A stretch of 64,000 nucleotides of DNA. It comes from Membranihabitans marinus. Its GTDB lineage: Bacteria > Bacteroidota > Bacteroidia > Chitinophagales > Saprospiraceae. The DNA is taken from positions 1 to 64,000 of the forward strand of contig NZ_JAJQYA010000003.1 of NCBI RefSeq assembly GCF_021729155.1, read 5' to 3'. This document shows, one piece after another, positions 45,637-55,423 of the stretch (the stretch's first letter is position 1; each line of letters opens with the position of its first letter). A program made the position numbers and the translations under genes. The notes under the pieces were generated by a model. That model saw only the letters and a program-made list of their open reading frames with translations. It made no database searches and was not told the DNA's origin.

Positions 45637-46986
45637 ATGGGCAATCGATTGTTTTTTGTGTTTCAAAAAGAATTTAAAAATTCATTGGCAGATGCTATAC
45701 GCAGTTCTGGCTTCATAGATTTATCTGAATCTGTGGATTTGGGTTTAGAAGAGATTTTGGAAGTCATCCACGCCTACATTATTGGGGGACTAATTGTAAA
45801 AGTAGAGGAAGAAAACGGGGCCAACGTATTGGGGAATCTATTGGTCAAAGGTGGTCATAATGGTGAAATATTGGAAGATATTTCATTGATATTCGATCAA
45901 AAAGATAGTTTTGATTACCATCAGAAGTTGGGCAATAGTTTGTTGAGTTTTGTTTTTGATGAAGACCAAACCACTACTTTTCAGTCCATAAAGGAATTAA
46001 TGCACAGTGAATATGGCATTGATAGCGATGACTTGGATGCATTGAACAAACTGGTTATTCCATTTTCAATGGGCATTATTGGTAAAGAAGTCAAGACCAA
46101 TTCATTTTCCAATGCTCAACTGGGAGAAACCCTGATCGGAAATACTCCTATCCTCAGTGAGAAATTTTCTAAATGGGCTAAGGTATTAGAGTTAATGCCA
46201 ATAGTCAAAGAAAATGTGACGACAGACAAAAAAGAATCTGTGAAGCCGAAGGAGGAAGGTGTGGAATCATCGACTCAGAAAATGGGAAGTCAGCAAAGTA
46301 TTAAGTCGGCTTCAGGTCTCAATATTCAAGTGTTCTATAAGAATTTTTTTCCATGGTTGGCTACTTTTATTATATCTGCTGGTAGCCTTTACGCCCTCCG
46401 CTATTTTGAGACCCAAAAAGAAGATAGTCCAGTTTTAGAGGCCAATAGTCCATTTCAGTTTATCCAAAACGATAGTTTGGCAGTGAAGAGTTTTAGCGAA
46501 GTGCCTTGGGTGGACAATGTCGATAACGATTTACACAATATATACCTAGACTCCCTGAATCACAATATCAAGCAGGAAAAATTGGTAAATACAGTGATTT
46601 TCAATAATGCCAATCTTCATTTTGAGGAGAATATTCCCAATATTTCAATGGAGGGAAAGAAGGAGTTAGATGAAATCCTAACCGCTCTTAAAAAGTATAA
46701 TTTTCTTCATCTAGATATTCAAGTGGATGGCAATCCTACCTTTGTTCAGTTGAATAAGGAGTTGATAGATAGGAGGTTGAAGAATATTCAAGATTACTTT
46801 ATTGTTTTTGGAATAGAGGAAGAGAGAATTTCGGTGGCCTATAAAATCTCTAACCCAGAGGAAGCTCTAGATTCTGTAAAGAATAAAGCGGTAGAAGAGA
46901 GTCCTCATAAAATAGATCCTCTGCCTTCCGGTACTGTATTGAGTAGTATTCATTTCCTTTTTAGCAATCAGGAAAAAAATATTTAG
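45637..46986 (+). CDS. DUF937-like/OmpA-like two-domain membrane protein
   Basis: A 449-residue protein. Residues about 25-190 are DUF937 (YidB)-like: repeated helices ending in LNKLVIPFSMGIIGKEV. A low-complexity linker (about 195-240) precedes one transmembrane helix (about 245-262, FPWLATFIISAGSLYAL). The C-terminal part (about 310-420: NNANLHFEENIPNISMEGKK, then ELDEIL and DIQVDGNPTF) resembles an OmpA/MotB peptidoglycan-binding domain. The canonical D/R pair is not clearly conserved. A cytoplasmic DUF937 head anchored to the periplasmic cell wall is the implied topology. Function unknown; the retropepsin gene follows after 55 bp. Confidence 0.65.
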   Translation: MGNRLFFVFQKEFKNSLADAIRSSGFIDLSESVDLGLEEILEVIHAYIIGGLIVKVEEENGANVLGNLLVKGGHNGEILEDISLIFDQKDSFDYHQKLGNSLLSFVFDEDQTTTFQSIKELMHSEYGIDSDDLDALNKLVIPFSMGIIGKEVKTNSFSNAQLGETLIGNTPILSEKFSKWAKVLELMPIVKENVTTDKKESVKPKEEGVESSTQKMGSQQSIKSASGLNIQVFYKNFFPWLATFIISAGSLYALRYFETQKEDSPVLEANSPFQFIQNDSLAVKSFSEVPWVDNVDNDLHNIYLDSLNHNIKQEKLVNTVIFNNANLHFEENIPNISMEGKKELDEILTALKKYNFLHLDIQVDGNPTFVQLNKELIDRRLKNIQDYFIVFGIEEERISVAYKISNPEEALDSVKNKAVEESPHKIDPLPSGTVLSSIHFLFSNQEKNI

Positions 46987-47041
46987 TATTCGCCTGTATT
47001 TTCAATTAAAGTGGTGGTAAAATGTAGTATCTTGATAGCTA

Positions 47042-48280
47042 ATGCATAGCAAGATTATTTCGATACTATTTTGTTTAATTTCCACATGTTCACTCTTTGC
47101 ACAGGACATGGATCGTTTTGTTTATGGTAATGAATTTAAAAGATCCGTGCGTTTTTCATTTCAAAATGTTCAGAATTTTATCTTGTTAGATGTCAAAATG
47201 GAGGGCATTCTTCCTACTCATTTTATTTTTGATACGGGAAGTGAATACACTGTGATCTTAAAGAGAGAATTGGCTTATTTGCTAAACATGGATTACTTTA
47301 AATCCATCCCACTATACGGTTCCGATTTAACCAGTGTGGTCTATGCTTTTATATCGCGAAATGCCAATCTCAATATCGATGACAAGTTGTTGATACGATC
47401 CAATGTATTGGTTCTCGAGGAGGATTTTATTCATTTGGATGAAATGTTGGGTATGCAAATCGATGGAATATTGGGTGCCAACATTTTTAATCGATATGTC
47501 TTACATCTCAATAATAAGAAAAAGTACATCGAGTTTATTAAATCAGATTATTTTAGTCCGCCCAAAGGTTTTGTTGAATTGCCGATAGAAATACATAAAG
47601 GGAAGCCCTATCTGGTAACCAATATTGGATTGAATGGAGAGCAGAAACAGACCCTAAAATTTCTAATCGATTCTGGTTCGGCCATCCCCCTTTTGTTGTA
47701 CAATAATACGAGTCAACATATCGATTTGCCAGAGACCGTTATTCCTGGAAATTTGGGAATTGGTTTAGGAGGGCAATTGGAAGGCTTTATGGGCAAGGTG
47801 GATGAGTTGGAGATTGGGCCCTACTCATTTAGTAATTTGATAACGAGTTTTCAAGATTTTGAAATCGATAGTACCCAACAATTGTATCTCAATAGAAATG
47901 GTTTAATCGGCAATGCCCTATTGAGTCGATTTGATATATATATTGACTATACAAAAGAAAAATTATATATTCGAGCCAACAAGGACTTTGATAAAAAATT
48001 TAGAATCGACAAGAGTGGTTTGGTTCTGGTAGCCACTGGAGAAAATTTTAATAATATTGTGGTGCACAGGGTGCTGAAGGGAAGTCCAGCAGATTTGGCT
48101 GGAGTCCGAGTGGGGGATGAATTGCATAAATTTAATCGATGGCCAGCTTATTTTTTTGACATTCATTCGGTTTCGTATAAATTGTCTGGAAAGGAAGGAC
48201 GGAATATAAAATTGAGTTTGAGGCGAGGAGATGAAAAGAAAGTAAAGGTGCAATTTAAATTAAAGTCCCTTTTTGATTAA
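47042..48280 (+). CDS. Secreted retropepsin-like aspartic protease with PDZ domain
   Basis: A 412-residue protein with a signal peptide (about 1-20, SLFAQ). It carries two pepsin/retropepsin half sites, FDTGS (D64) and IDSGS (D210), so a single chain may form the bilobal active site. A PDZ domain follows at about 320-405 (VHRVLKGSPADLAGVRVGDE with LHKFN). This is the aspartyl protease/PDZ architecture common in Bacteroidota; it is presumably periplasmic or outer-membrane-associated, and its targets are unknown. Its last bases overlap an alternative TTG start of the NhaC gene. Confidence 0.87.
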   Translation: MHSKIISILFCLISTCSLFAQDMDRFVYGNEFKRSVRFSFQNVQNFILLDVKMEGILPTHFIFDTGSEYTVILKRELAYLLNMDYFKSIPLYGSDLTSVVYAFISRNANLNIDDKLLIRSNVLVLEEDFIHLDEMLGMQIDGILGANIFNRYVLHLNNKKKYIEFIKSDYFSPPKGFVELPIEIHKGKPYLVTNIGLNGEQKQTLKFLIDSGSAIPLLLYNNTSQHIDLPETVIPGNLGIGLGGQLEGFMGKVDELEIGPYSFSNLITSFQDFEIDSTQQLYLNRNGLIGNALLSRFDIYIDYTKEKLYIRANKDFDKKFRIDKSGLVLVATGENFNNIVVHRVLKGSPADLAGVRVGDELHKFNRWPAYFFDIHSVSYKLSGKEGRNIKLSLRRGDEKKVKVQFKLKSLFD

Positions 48281-48311
48281 TAATTTTCTACCAGTTTTTC
48301 AAAATCTACCT

Positions 48312-49772
48312 ATGGACTTTGGTATTTTAAGTTTGTTGCCCCCTATTATAGCTATTGTATTGGCTATTGCCACACGGCAGGTATATCTTTCCCTAATGGC
48401 AGGAATATACATAGGTTGGGTGATTATCAGTGAAGGAAATATATGGCAAGGGTTTTTGTCCAGTCTTGAAGGATTGGTAGCAGTATTTCAAGATGCGGGG
48501 AGTACGAGAACGATCTTGTTTAGTGCACTAGTCGGTTCTTTAATTATGCTAATTCAGCGGTCAGGAGGAGTGGAAGGTTTTATTCAATGGGTAGGTCGTA
48601 AATTGGAAAAAGACCGCGGAGGCAGTCGGATTAAATTACAATTTTATGCTTGGTTAATCAGCGTACTTATCTTTGTAGAAACCAGCATTTCTGTGTTGAC
48701 TGTAGGTACTATATTCAGACCTTTGTTTGACAAATACAAAATATCAAGAGAAAAACTGGCCTATATTATTGATTCCGGTTCTGCTCCGGCATGTATTATA
48801 TTTCCATTGAATGGATGGGGGGCATTTATCATTGGCTTATTGGTTACTCAATCTATAGAACAACCCTTTATGGTTATGTTGTCGGCCATCCCATTTAACT
48901 TTTATGCCTTATTGGCCCTAGTGGCTGTCCCTTTGATAATAAAACGAAATTGGGATCTACCATTGATGCGTAAGGCCGAGAATAGAACTCAGTCTGGGGC
49001 CGTTTTATGGCCAGATGCTACACCGATGATTACCGATGAAGCGCTGAATATATCCTATGATGGGGAAAGCCAGCCCAAAGCTTACAATATGATGATTCCT
49101 ATTGGTGTTATGATATTGGCTATGCCACTTATATTGCTGTATAGTGGATGGAATAATCTACCTCAAGATACTTCACTGTTAAAAACCGTGTTTTATGCTA
49201 TAGGCAATGGTTCCGGTTCTACAGCCGTCTTGGTCGCTGTATCTTTGGCGATATTGGTGGCGACTACGATGTACAAGGTTCAAGGAATATTAGGGATTCG
49301 GCAGAGTGTAGATTGGATCGTAAAGGGAATTGCCGCTTTAATGCCATTGGCTTTGCTGATGCTTATGGCTTTTGCCATAGGTAATGTTTGTAAAGCATTG
49401 GGCACAGGTCAATATGTGAGTCATGTCATTGGCTCTTTTTTACATCCGGGACTCATTCCCGCTTTGTTATTTGTGACCAGTGCATTTATTGCTTTTTCGA
49501 CTGGAACATCTTGGGGCACTTTCGCCATTATGGTGGGCATTGCAGTGCCTTTGGTGCAGGGGCTTGGATTGGATTTTGCCCTTTGTCTCGCAGCAGTATT
49601 GGGTGGAGGGGTATTTGGAGACCACTGTTCTCCGATATCAGATACCACGATCATAGCTTCCATGTCGGCCGCCACCGATCATGTGGATCATGTAAAAACT
49701 CAAATGCCCTATGCTTTAATAATCGGTAGTATAAGTACTGTTTTGTATTTGATTTTTGGTTTTACTATTTAG
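48312..49772 (+). CDS. NhaC family Na+/H+ antiporter
   Basis: About 486 residues from ATG 48312 (MDFGILSLLPPIIAIVLAIA). A TTG start at 48273, overlapping the previous stop, is possible but adds unneeded residues. There are about 11-12 hydrophobic helices. FVETSISVLTVGTIFRPLFD, PLNGWGAFIIGL, FSTGTSWGTFAIM and GGGVFGDHCSPISDTTI are NhaC-superfamily hallmarks. It exchanges Na+ for H+, or in some relatives amino acids/malate for lactate. It probably shares a transcript with the retropepsin gene. Expected in a marine or saline organism. Confidence 0.9.
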   Translation: MDFGILSLLPPIIAIVLAIATRQVYLSLMAGIYIGWVIISEGNIWQGFLSSLEGLVAVFQDAGSTRTILFSALVGSLIMLIQRSGGVEGFIQWVGRKLEKDRGGSRIKLQFYAWLISVLIFVETSISVLTVGTIFRPLFDKYKISREKLAYIIDSGSAPACIIFPLNGWGAFIIGLLVTQSIEQPFMVMLSAIPFNFYALLALVAVPLIIKRNWDLPLMRKAENRTQSGAVLWPDATPMITDEALNISYDGESQPKAYNMMIPIGVMILAMPLILLYSGWNNLPQDTSLLKTVFYAIGNGSGSTAVLVAVSLAILVATTMYKVQGILGIRQSVDWIVKGIAALMPLALLMLMAFAIGNVCKALGTGQYVSHVIGSFLHPGLIPALLFVTSAFIAFSTGTSWGTFAIMVGIAVPLVQGLGLDFALCLAAVLGGGVFGDHCSPISDTTIIASMSAATDHVDHVKTQMPYALIIGSISTVLYLIFGFTI

Positions 49773-49924
49773 CTGATAGCGAATCCGAATTTATCTTGGT
49801 TGATTTTAATTTAAACTGACTTTTATATACAGTAAAGTAGAGGGAGAAGTGTAAATTTAGTTAAGATAGCTAGTCATGACCACAAAACGGATTATATTTA
49901 TTCCTAGAATTAATTTTTTTGCTC

Positions 49925-52900
49925 ATGCTTAGATCAATATTTGTTTTTGGAATTTTACTCATTTGTATTTCAGGTTATAGTCAGCAATGGACACCTGTAC
50001 CTATAAGTGATAAAGACCAAGGTTTGCCTTTTTTCAATAGTAGCTCGGCTGATACTCCTTGGCAGATCTATACCTTTGACCACTTGCAATTGCGTTCTGC
50101 AGATTTGTCCGAGATGGAATTGCCAACCACTAGTGGAGAGATATTAAGAGTTAATCTCGTTGAAGATCCTCTGTTTGCACCGGGGTTACAGGAAAAATAT
50201 CCCCATCTTCGCTCCTATAATATACATACTGAGGACTGGATAGGTCGATTGACTTGGAACGATGGCAAAATTGACGGTTGGTATAAGTATCAAGGACAAT
50301 GGATGGTGGTAGAACACCTGCAAGCCAATAAATATGTAGTCTACCTCGAGAAAGAAGGTTATCAGACCAAAGCCGATAAAAGTATTGTTTTAGGAAGTTG
50401 TTTAACTCCCGGAGATTTGTCAACTACAGAGCTAGAACCTGAAATTGTACCGGAATTGCGCGCCGATAATGTTTCGTTGAGGGTCTATGATCTCGCCGTA
50501 TCCACCACTTCTACATACTCCGCTCGCTATGGAGGAGAAGTCGCTTCGGTATTGGCCCAGATTAATATAGTATTCAATAGGGTCAATGTCGTATTTCAAA
50601 GAGAACTGGGGTTGAAATTTAGGATAATAGACGATGTCCCGGAATTGATTTATTTGACCGACGATGAAGATCCATATTTTGAGGGCAATAACAATGCTAT
50701 GTTAAACAAGGCTGGCTCCTTGTTTAATTCTGTAGTGGGTATCAATAATTACGATATTGGTCATCTATTGGCCACCAACTGTGGAGTCGGAACAGCAGGG
50801 GTGTCGTCGGGCATAGGAACAGTGTGTAACTCTAATAAAGGTCAGGCATTGTCCTGTGATTTGACCCAAAATTTAAGTGATTATGTAAGAGTGTTGACCC
50901 ATGAGCTCGGTCATCAGTTGGGAGCAGAACACTCTTGGTCCAATTGTCCCGGTTTAAATGATGTTCAACGCACGAGTTCTTCTGCAGTAGAGCCGGGTAG
51001 TGGATCGACAATCATGAGTTATATATCTTCCTGTGGCGAAGAAAATTTAACTGTTGTGGAGGGCCCACTTTATTTTCACGCCAAGTCTATTGCCGAAATG
51101 AATTATTATATGGATCAAGGTAGTGGTTCCACCTGTATTAGTAATGAATCAGCGGTCAATCACCATCCGGAGATTGTTTCCCTACCCAAAGCAGATCTAG
51201 TAATCCCAATAAAAACAGCCTTCTTCTTAGAAGCCCAAGCCCAAGATGAAGATGGAGATGAATTGACCTATAATTGGGAGCAAATGGATGTAGGTCCCAT
51301 ATCTCCTTTAGGATCTCCGATTCAAACCGCTCCTATGTTTCGTTCTTTTCCTCCAGATAGCGAAGGCAAAAGAAATTTTCCTCAATTATCCACTCAATTG
51401 TCTAATGTGGCTTCGGTGGAAGAAGTATTGCCGACCTATAGTCGAAATATGAATTTTCGCTTGACGGTACGCGATTTCGATGCCATTGCCGGTGGAATGG
51501 CCATTGCCGATTACCAATTGAAAAGTACTGCCAATGCCGGCCCTTTTGTGTTGGGTTTTCCCAATTTGGCCACCGATGATGTTTTTGCAGGTGGTTTGAC
51601 CACGATTACTTGGGATGTAGCCAACACCGATGTAGCACCAGTAAATGCCAGCCACGTAAAGATATTTTTGTCTGTGGATGGGGGAAATACCTATCCCTAT
51701 GTTTTAGCCGAAAGTACGGAGAACCGCGGTTTAGCTGTAGTGCAAATACCCAACGTAGTGACCGACCAAGCTAGAATAATGGTGGTGGGAGAGGATCACA
51801 TATTCTACGATATATCAGATGAAGATTTACGCATTCAATTGCCTTCTGAACCTACTTACGGTCTCAATATAAAGTCGGGAAACCAAACCCTGTGTTTGCC
51901 CGATACCGGGAGGGTAGAAATTCAAGCATTTCCCGTGTTGGGATTTGCTGATTCCATTGAATACTTTTTGGATAATCCCTATTCCGATGTCGATGTGTTC
52001 ATTTCCCGGATTCATGGAAAAGTCAACGATCCTGTGTCTATCGATTTTGTTGTCGATGACAATTTTAGTTCAGATACCCTTGAATTTCAACTCTTGTCCA
52101 AGGCTCCTGGTCTGGATACCTTTAAACGGGACATTAAATTGTTTGTAGTCAATAATAATTTTTCAGGAGTGCAAGCAATTTATCCCTCAAACAATGAAGT
52201 AGATATCGAATTAGCTCCCAATTTGACTTGGTCCACATTGCCCAACGTGGATTATTATTCAATTGATGTCAGTGAATCGGCGGATTTTGGAGAAGCTTCA
52301 ACCGTTTTTAGTGAAACGAATATTTCATCGGGAACCTATGTGGCTCCAGTGATCTTGGACGGTGGCCGAGTTTACTTTTGGCGGATACGCTCTCACAACA
52401 CTTGTGGCCAAGATGAAGATGTCAAGGTATATGGTTTCAAAACGGCTGGATTCCAATGTGAGTCCTATACTTCTGGAGATTTGCCGAAGGGAGTAGGGGG
52501 TAGTAGTCCAGGCTCTGTTGTTTCCGAGATTCCCGTAAGTGATGATTTTGTCATAGACGACGTGAATATTCGACAAATCAAGGGCTTTCATGAATCGGTA
52601 GATCAACTGCAATTTTCGATTGCTCACAACGACACAAAAGTCGTGCTCTATGACGGGGATTGTGGGGTCAAGAGTTTTGATTTTAATATTTCATTTGACG
52701 ATGATGTAATCGTGTCTACTGACTGTAATCTAAACTCAGGTGCGACGGTACGTCCCTTCCAACGCCTGTCGAATTTGTACGGACAGTCTTCTGCAGGTCA
52801 GTGGACAATGACCATGAAAGATAGTGTTATAGGGGCAGGTGGACTGTTGAACGAGTGGACATTGGAACTATGTGGTAAAACCATATCCCCATCATTATCG

Positions 52901-53479
52901 TTGTCTACCGATAGTCTAAGAGTGGGGCCGATGTCGTCGACTCCTCTCACCAGTTCCCAAATACAAATCAATGATTACAATAATCTACTCTTCGAATTGG
53001 TCAGTCTTCCTCAGAAGGGGCAATTGTTATTCAATAATCAAGTATTGAGTATAGGAGGAAAATGGACGGGTAGTGATTTGATTGAAGGCAGAGTGGTCTA
53101 TCAGTCACTGGAATCTACTAATGGCTTTGATGAAATTGATGTGTCTGTGGTACTCGACAATGAAGCTTGGTCGGGAATAGTATCTGTCCCTGTGGTGATT
53201 GATCAGCAAGTGTCTGTGACTGGGATTACTTCCCATCACAACCTTGCGGTATATCCCAATCCAGTGTCGAGTCGGGCGCGAATATCGGCCGGTAGTCATA
53301 TAGATTGGCGTTATTGTCAAGTCTACGATGTCCATGGTCGATTGGTACATCAGCAGTCTTTAAATCCTCAGGAAGTAGTATTTGAATTAAATACCGAAAG
53401 TTGGGCCGCGGGCATGTACTTTGTAGTGGTTTCTTTGTCGGATAAAAGTCTATATACCATTAAATTACAGCAATTATGA
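49925..53479 (+). CDS. Secreted M12B-like (reprolysin) metalloprotease with T9SS sorting domain
   Basis: About 1184 residues from ATG 49925; a TTG six bases earlier is less likely. It has a signal peptide (MLRSIFVFGILLICISGYSQ). The prodomain-like region precedes a metzincin catalytic domain with HELGHQLGAEH (histidine at about 326) and a Met-turn-like IMSYISSC. Ig/fibronectin-like domains follow at about 520-840, a proprotein-convertase P-like domain at about 860-990, and a C-terminal type IX sorting domain (AVYPNPVSSRARIS and WAAGMYFVV). It is exported across the outer membrane and cell-attached or released. Its TGA overlaps the next ATG (ATGA). Confidence 0.9.
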   Translation: MLRSIFVFGILLICISGYSQQWTPVPISDKDQGLPFFNSSSADTPWQIYTFDHLQLRSADLSEMELPTTSGEILRVNLVEDPLFAPGLQEKYPHLRSYNIHTEDWIGRLTWNDGKIDGWYKYQGQWMVVEHLQANKYVVYLEKEGYQTKADKSIVLGSCLTPGDLSTTELEPEIVPELRADNVSLRVYDLAVSTTSTYSARYGGEVASVLAQINIVFNRVNVVFQRELGLKFRIIDDVPELIYLTDDEDPYFEGNNNAMLNKAGSLFNSVVGINNYDIGHLLATNCGVGTAGVSSGIGTVCNSNKGQALSCDLTQNLSDYVRVLTHELGHQLGAEHSWSNCPGLNDVQRTSSSAVEPGSGSTIMSYISSCGEENLTVVEGPLYFHAKSIAEMNYYMDQGSGSTCISNESAVNHHPEIVSLPKADLVIPIKTAFFLEAQAQDEDGDELTYNWEQMDVGPISPLGSPIQTAPMFRSFPPDSEGKRNFPQLSTQLSNVASVEEVLPTYSRNMNFRLTVRDFDAIAGGMAIADYQLKSTANAGPFVLGFPNLATDDVFAGGLTTITWDVANTDVAPVNASHVKIFLSVDGGNTYPYVLAESTENRGLAVVQIPNVVTDQARIMVVGEDHIFYDISDEDLRIQLPSEPTYGLNIKSGNQTLCLPDTGRVEIQAFPVLGFADSIEYFLDNPYSDVDVFISRIHGKVNDPVSIDFVVDDNFSSDTLEFQLLSKAPGLDTFKRDIKLFVVNNNFSGVQAIYPSNNEVDIELAPNLTWSTLPNVDYYSIDVSESADFGEASTVFSETNISSGTYVAPVILDGGRVYFWRIRSHNTCGQDEDVKVYGFKTAGFQCESYTSGDLPKGVGGSSPGSVVSEIPVSDDFVIDDVNIRQIKGFHESVDQLQFSIAHNDTKVVLYDGDCGVKSFDFNISFDDDVIVSTDCNLNSGATVRPFQRLSNLYGQSSAGQWTMTMKDSVIGAGGLLNEWTLELCGKTISPSLSLSTDSLRVGPMSSTPLTSSQIQINDYNNLLFELVSLPQKGQLLFNNQVLSIGGKWTGSDLIEGRVVYQSLESTNGFDEIDVSVVLDNEAWSGIVSVPVVIDQQVSVTGITSHHNLAVYPNPVSSRARISAGSHIDWRYCQVYDVHGRLVHQQSLNPQEVVFELNTESWAAGMYFVVVSLSDKSLYTIKLQQL

Positions 53480-55422
53480 GTAATAAGGCTATCAATGTGC
53501 TAAATGATAGGATAAAGGATTTTTTAGTCAAATTTCCTCCATTTAGTATGATGACTATTGAAAATTTGGATAAGGTTCTCGCTCGAATAAAAATTAAATA
53601 CATCGAGAAAGGAGAAATTGTATTTAATCAAGGCGATCCTCCAGGGGAGTTCTTTTATGTGGTAAGAAAAGGAGCGGTGAAGTTGGAAAGAATAGAAGGG
53701 GGAAATAACATTCTTATCGATGTATGTGATGAGGGTGATGTATTTGGGATTCGGCCATTGATAGCGGAGCAACCCTATTTGTCTACGGGATTGGCTCATG
53801 AAGAATCCATATTGTATGCCATTCATACCGATGATATAAGAAACATAATGATTAGCAATCCCAAAGTGGGATATTTTTTGGCTTCTAGTTTTGCGGCGGG
53901 TTCGCGGAATAAAAAGCAGGGGCACAATACCGATGGTTTGATTTTTATCAGTCACAATCAACAATTTCTCCAAGAAGATCGATTGCTTGAGGTACAAAAA
54001 CTGTCTATTGGAAGACAGCCCATATCCTGTACTTTGTCGGCCAGTATTCAAGAAGCCGCAAAAATTATGACCCAAGAAAATGTGGGTTCTATCGTTGTTG
54101 TTGACGAAGGACAATTGCCATTGGGTATAGTTACTGACTCCGATATTCGGCGAATGGTGGGCAATGACCAAATTGTTTCCACTATGGGTATCGATCAAAT
54201 TATGAATACCCCGGTAATCTGTCTTCCGGTCGGAACTACTTTTGCCGATGCCCAGATTGTTATGCTGCAGCGGGGAATCAATCATATAGTAATGACTGAG
54301 GATGGAAGCGATGAAAGTCCGGTAAAAGGGGTTTTTTCGGAGAGTCAGCTATTGGCTTATCAGGGCAATAGTCCAGGCATTATCATCAAGCAGATGAAGA
54401 AGACCAAGAAGCCAACAGAGTTAAAGAGGATCCGAGATAAGGCAGATTTTTTATTGGAAAAATATCTCTATCAAGAAGTGTCCATCAATTTTGTGTCCGA
54501 TGTTATGACGGCCATCAACGATGCATTGTTCGTAAGAGCTATAGAGTTGTCTCAAAATGATATACTGGAAGAAAGTGGGCAGAAAGTTCCGGTAAGATTT
54601 TCCTGGGTAGCCATAGGTTCGTTGGGAAGAAGAGAGCAAATATTGAGAACAGACCAAGATCATGCATTGATTTTTGAAGATGTTGACGATGAAAATTATG
54701 ATGAGGTAAAAGCTTACTTTCTGGACTTGGCCAATCGGGTGGTTGATATTCTTAAAATATGTGGGTTTAAAGATTGTCCAGCACAGATGATGGCCAATAA
54801 CCCCAAATGGTGTATGTCCATCAAAGAATGGAAGGATCAATACAGGCAATGGATTCACTCACCCAACAACGAGTCGATTCTCCATGCCAATATATTTATG
54901 GATTATCGATCCGTGTATGGAGATGTAAGCTTAACTAAGCAGCTCACCGCCTATATCATGACTATGGTACATGACCATAGAATATTTTTGACCTACCTGG
55001 CCAAATACGCTGTCGAGACCCCACCGCCAGTATCTTTTTTCCGAAACTTTATCCTTGAAAAGAATGGTGCGCATAAGGATCAATTCGATATCAAGCAGCG
55101 AGCTATGTTGCCTTTGGTAGATGCGGCTAGAGTTCTGGTGCTAGATCAGAGGGTGGAACGAATGAACAATACCATCCAGCGTTTTGAGCGACTGGCTGAG
55201 GTAGATGCCAAAAACAAAGAAATGTACCTAGATGCCAAATCTGCCTTCGAGGTATTGTTGAGGCTAAGGGCTCTCAATGCCCTTAAGAATAGCGATAGTG
55301 GACGGTATATTAGTCCCGATTCACTAAACAAAATTCAGCGAATTCTATTGCGCAATAGTTTTAAACCTATCGGTCATTTACAAGATGTACTTCAGGTGAA
55401 GTTTCAATTGAATTTCTTTTAG
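53476..55422 (+). CDS. cNMP-binding/CBS/DUF294 nucleotidyltransferase-like protein
   Basis: A 648-residue cytoplasmic protein. Domains in order: cyclic-nucleotide-binding fold (about 15-130; GEIVFNQGDPPGEFFYVVRK), two CBS motifs (about 175-300; VVVDEGQLPLGIVTDSDIRR), a GlnD-like DUF294 nucleotidyltransferase domain (about 330-460; VAIGSLGRREQILRTDQDHA gives the GSxGRxE...DxD active site), and the DUF294 C-terminal domain. It may be a regulatory (de)nucleotidylation enzyme controlled by nucleotides; its target is unknown. It overlaps the protease gene by 4 bp and is followed after 1 bp by the exonuclease, a pairing also seen in other phyla. Confidence 0.9.
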   Translation: MSNKAINVLNDRIKDFLVKFPPFSMMTIENLDKVLARIKIKYIEKGEIVFNQGDPPGEFFYVVRKGAVKLERIEGGNNILIDVCDEGDVFGIRPLIAEQPYLSTGLAHEESILYAIHTDDIRNIMISNPKVGYFLASSFAAGSRNKKQGHNTDGLIFISHNQQFLQEDRLLEVQKLSIGRQPISCTLSASIQEAAKIMTQENVGSIVVVDEGQLPLGIVTDSDIRRMVGNDQIVSTMGIDQIMNTPVICLPVGTTFADAQIVMLQRGINHIVMTEDGSDESPVKGVFSESQLLAYQGNSPGIIIKQMKKTKKPTELKRIRDKADFLLEKYLYQEVSINFVSDVMTAINDALFVRAIELSQNDILEESGQKVPVRFSWVAIGSLGRREQILRTDQDHALIFEDVDDENYDEVKAYFLDLANRVVDILKICGFKDCPAQMMANNPKWCMSIKEWKDQYRQWIHSPNNESILHANIFMDYRSVYGDVSLTKQLTAYIMTMVHDHRIFLTYLAKYAVETPPPVSFFRNFILEKNGAHKDQFDIKQRAMLPLVDAARVLVLDQRVERMNNTIQRFERLAEVDAKNKEMYLDAKSAFEVLLRLRALNALKNSDSGRYISPDSLNKIQRILLRNSFKPIGHLQDVLQVKFQLNFF

Positions 55423-55423
55423 T

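Noticed and set aside
53524-54285. 253-codon minus-strand ORF inside the cNMP/CBS/DUF294 gene
   Set aside because: It is antisense to a well-supported gene with clear domains, and its product has no recognisable features.
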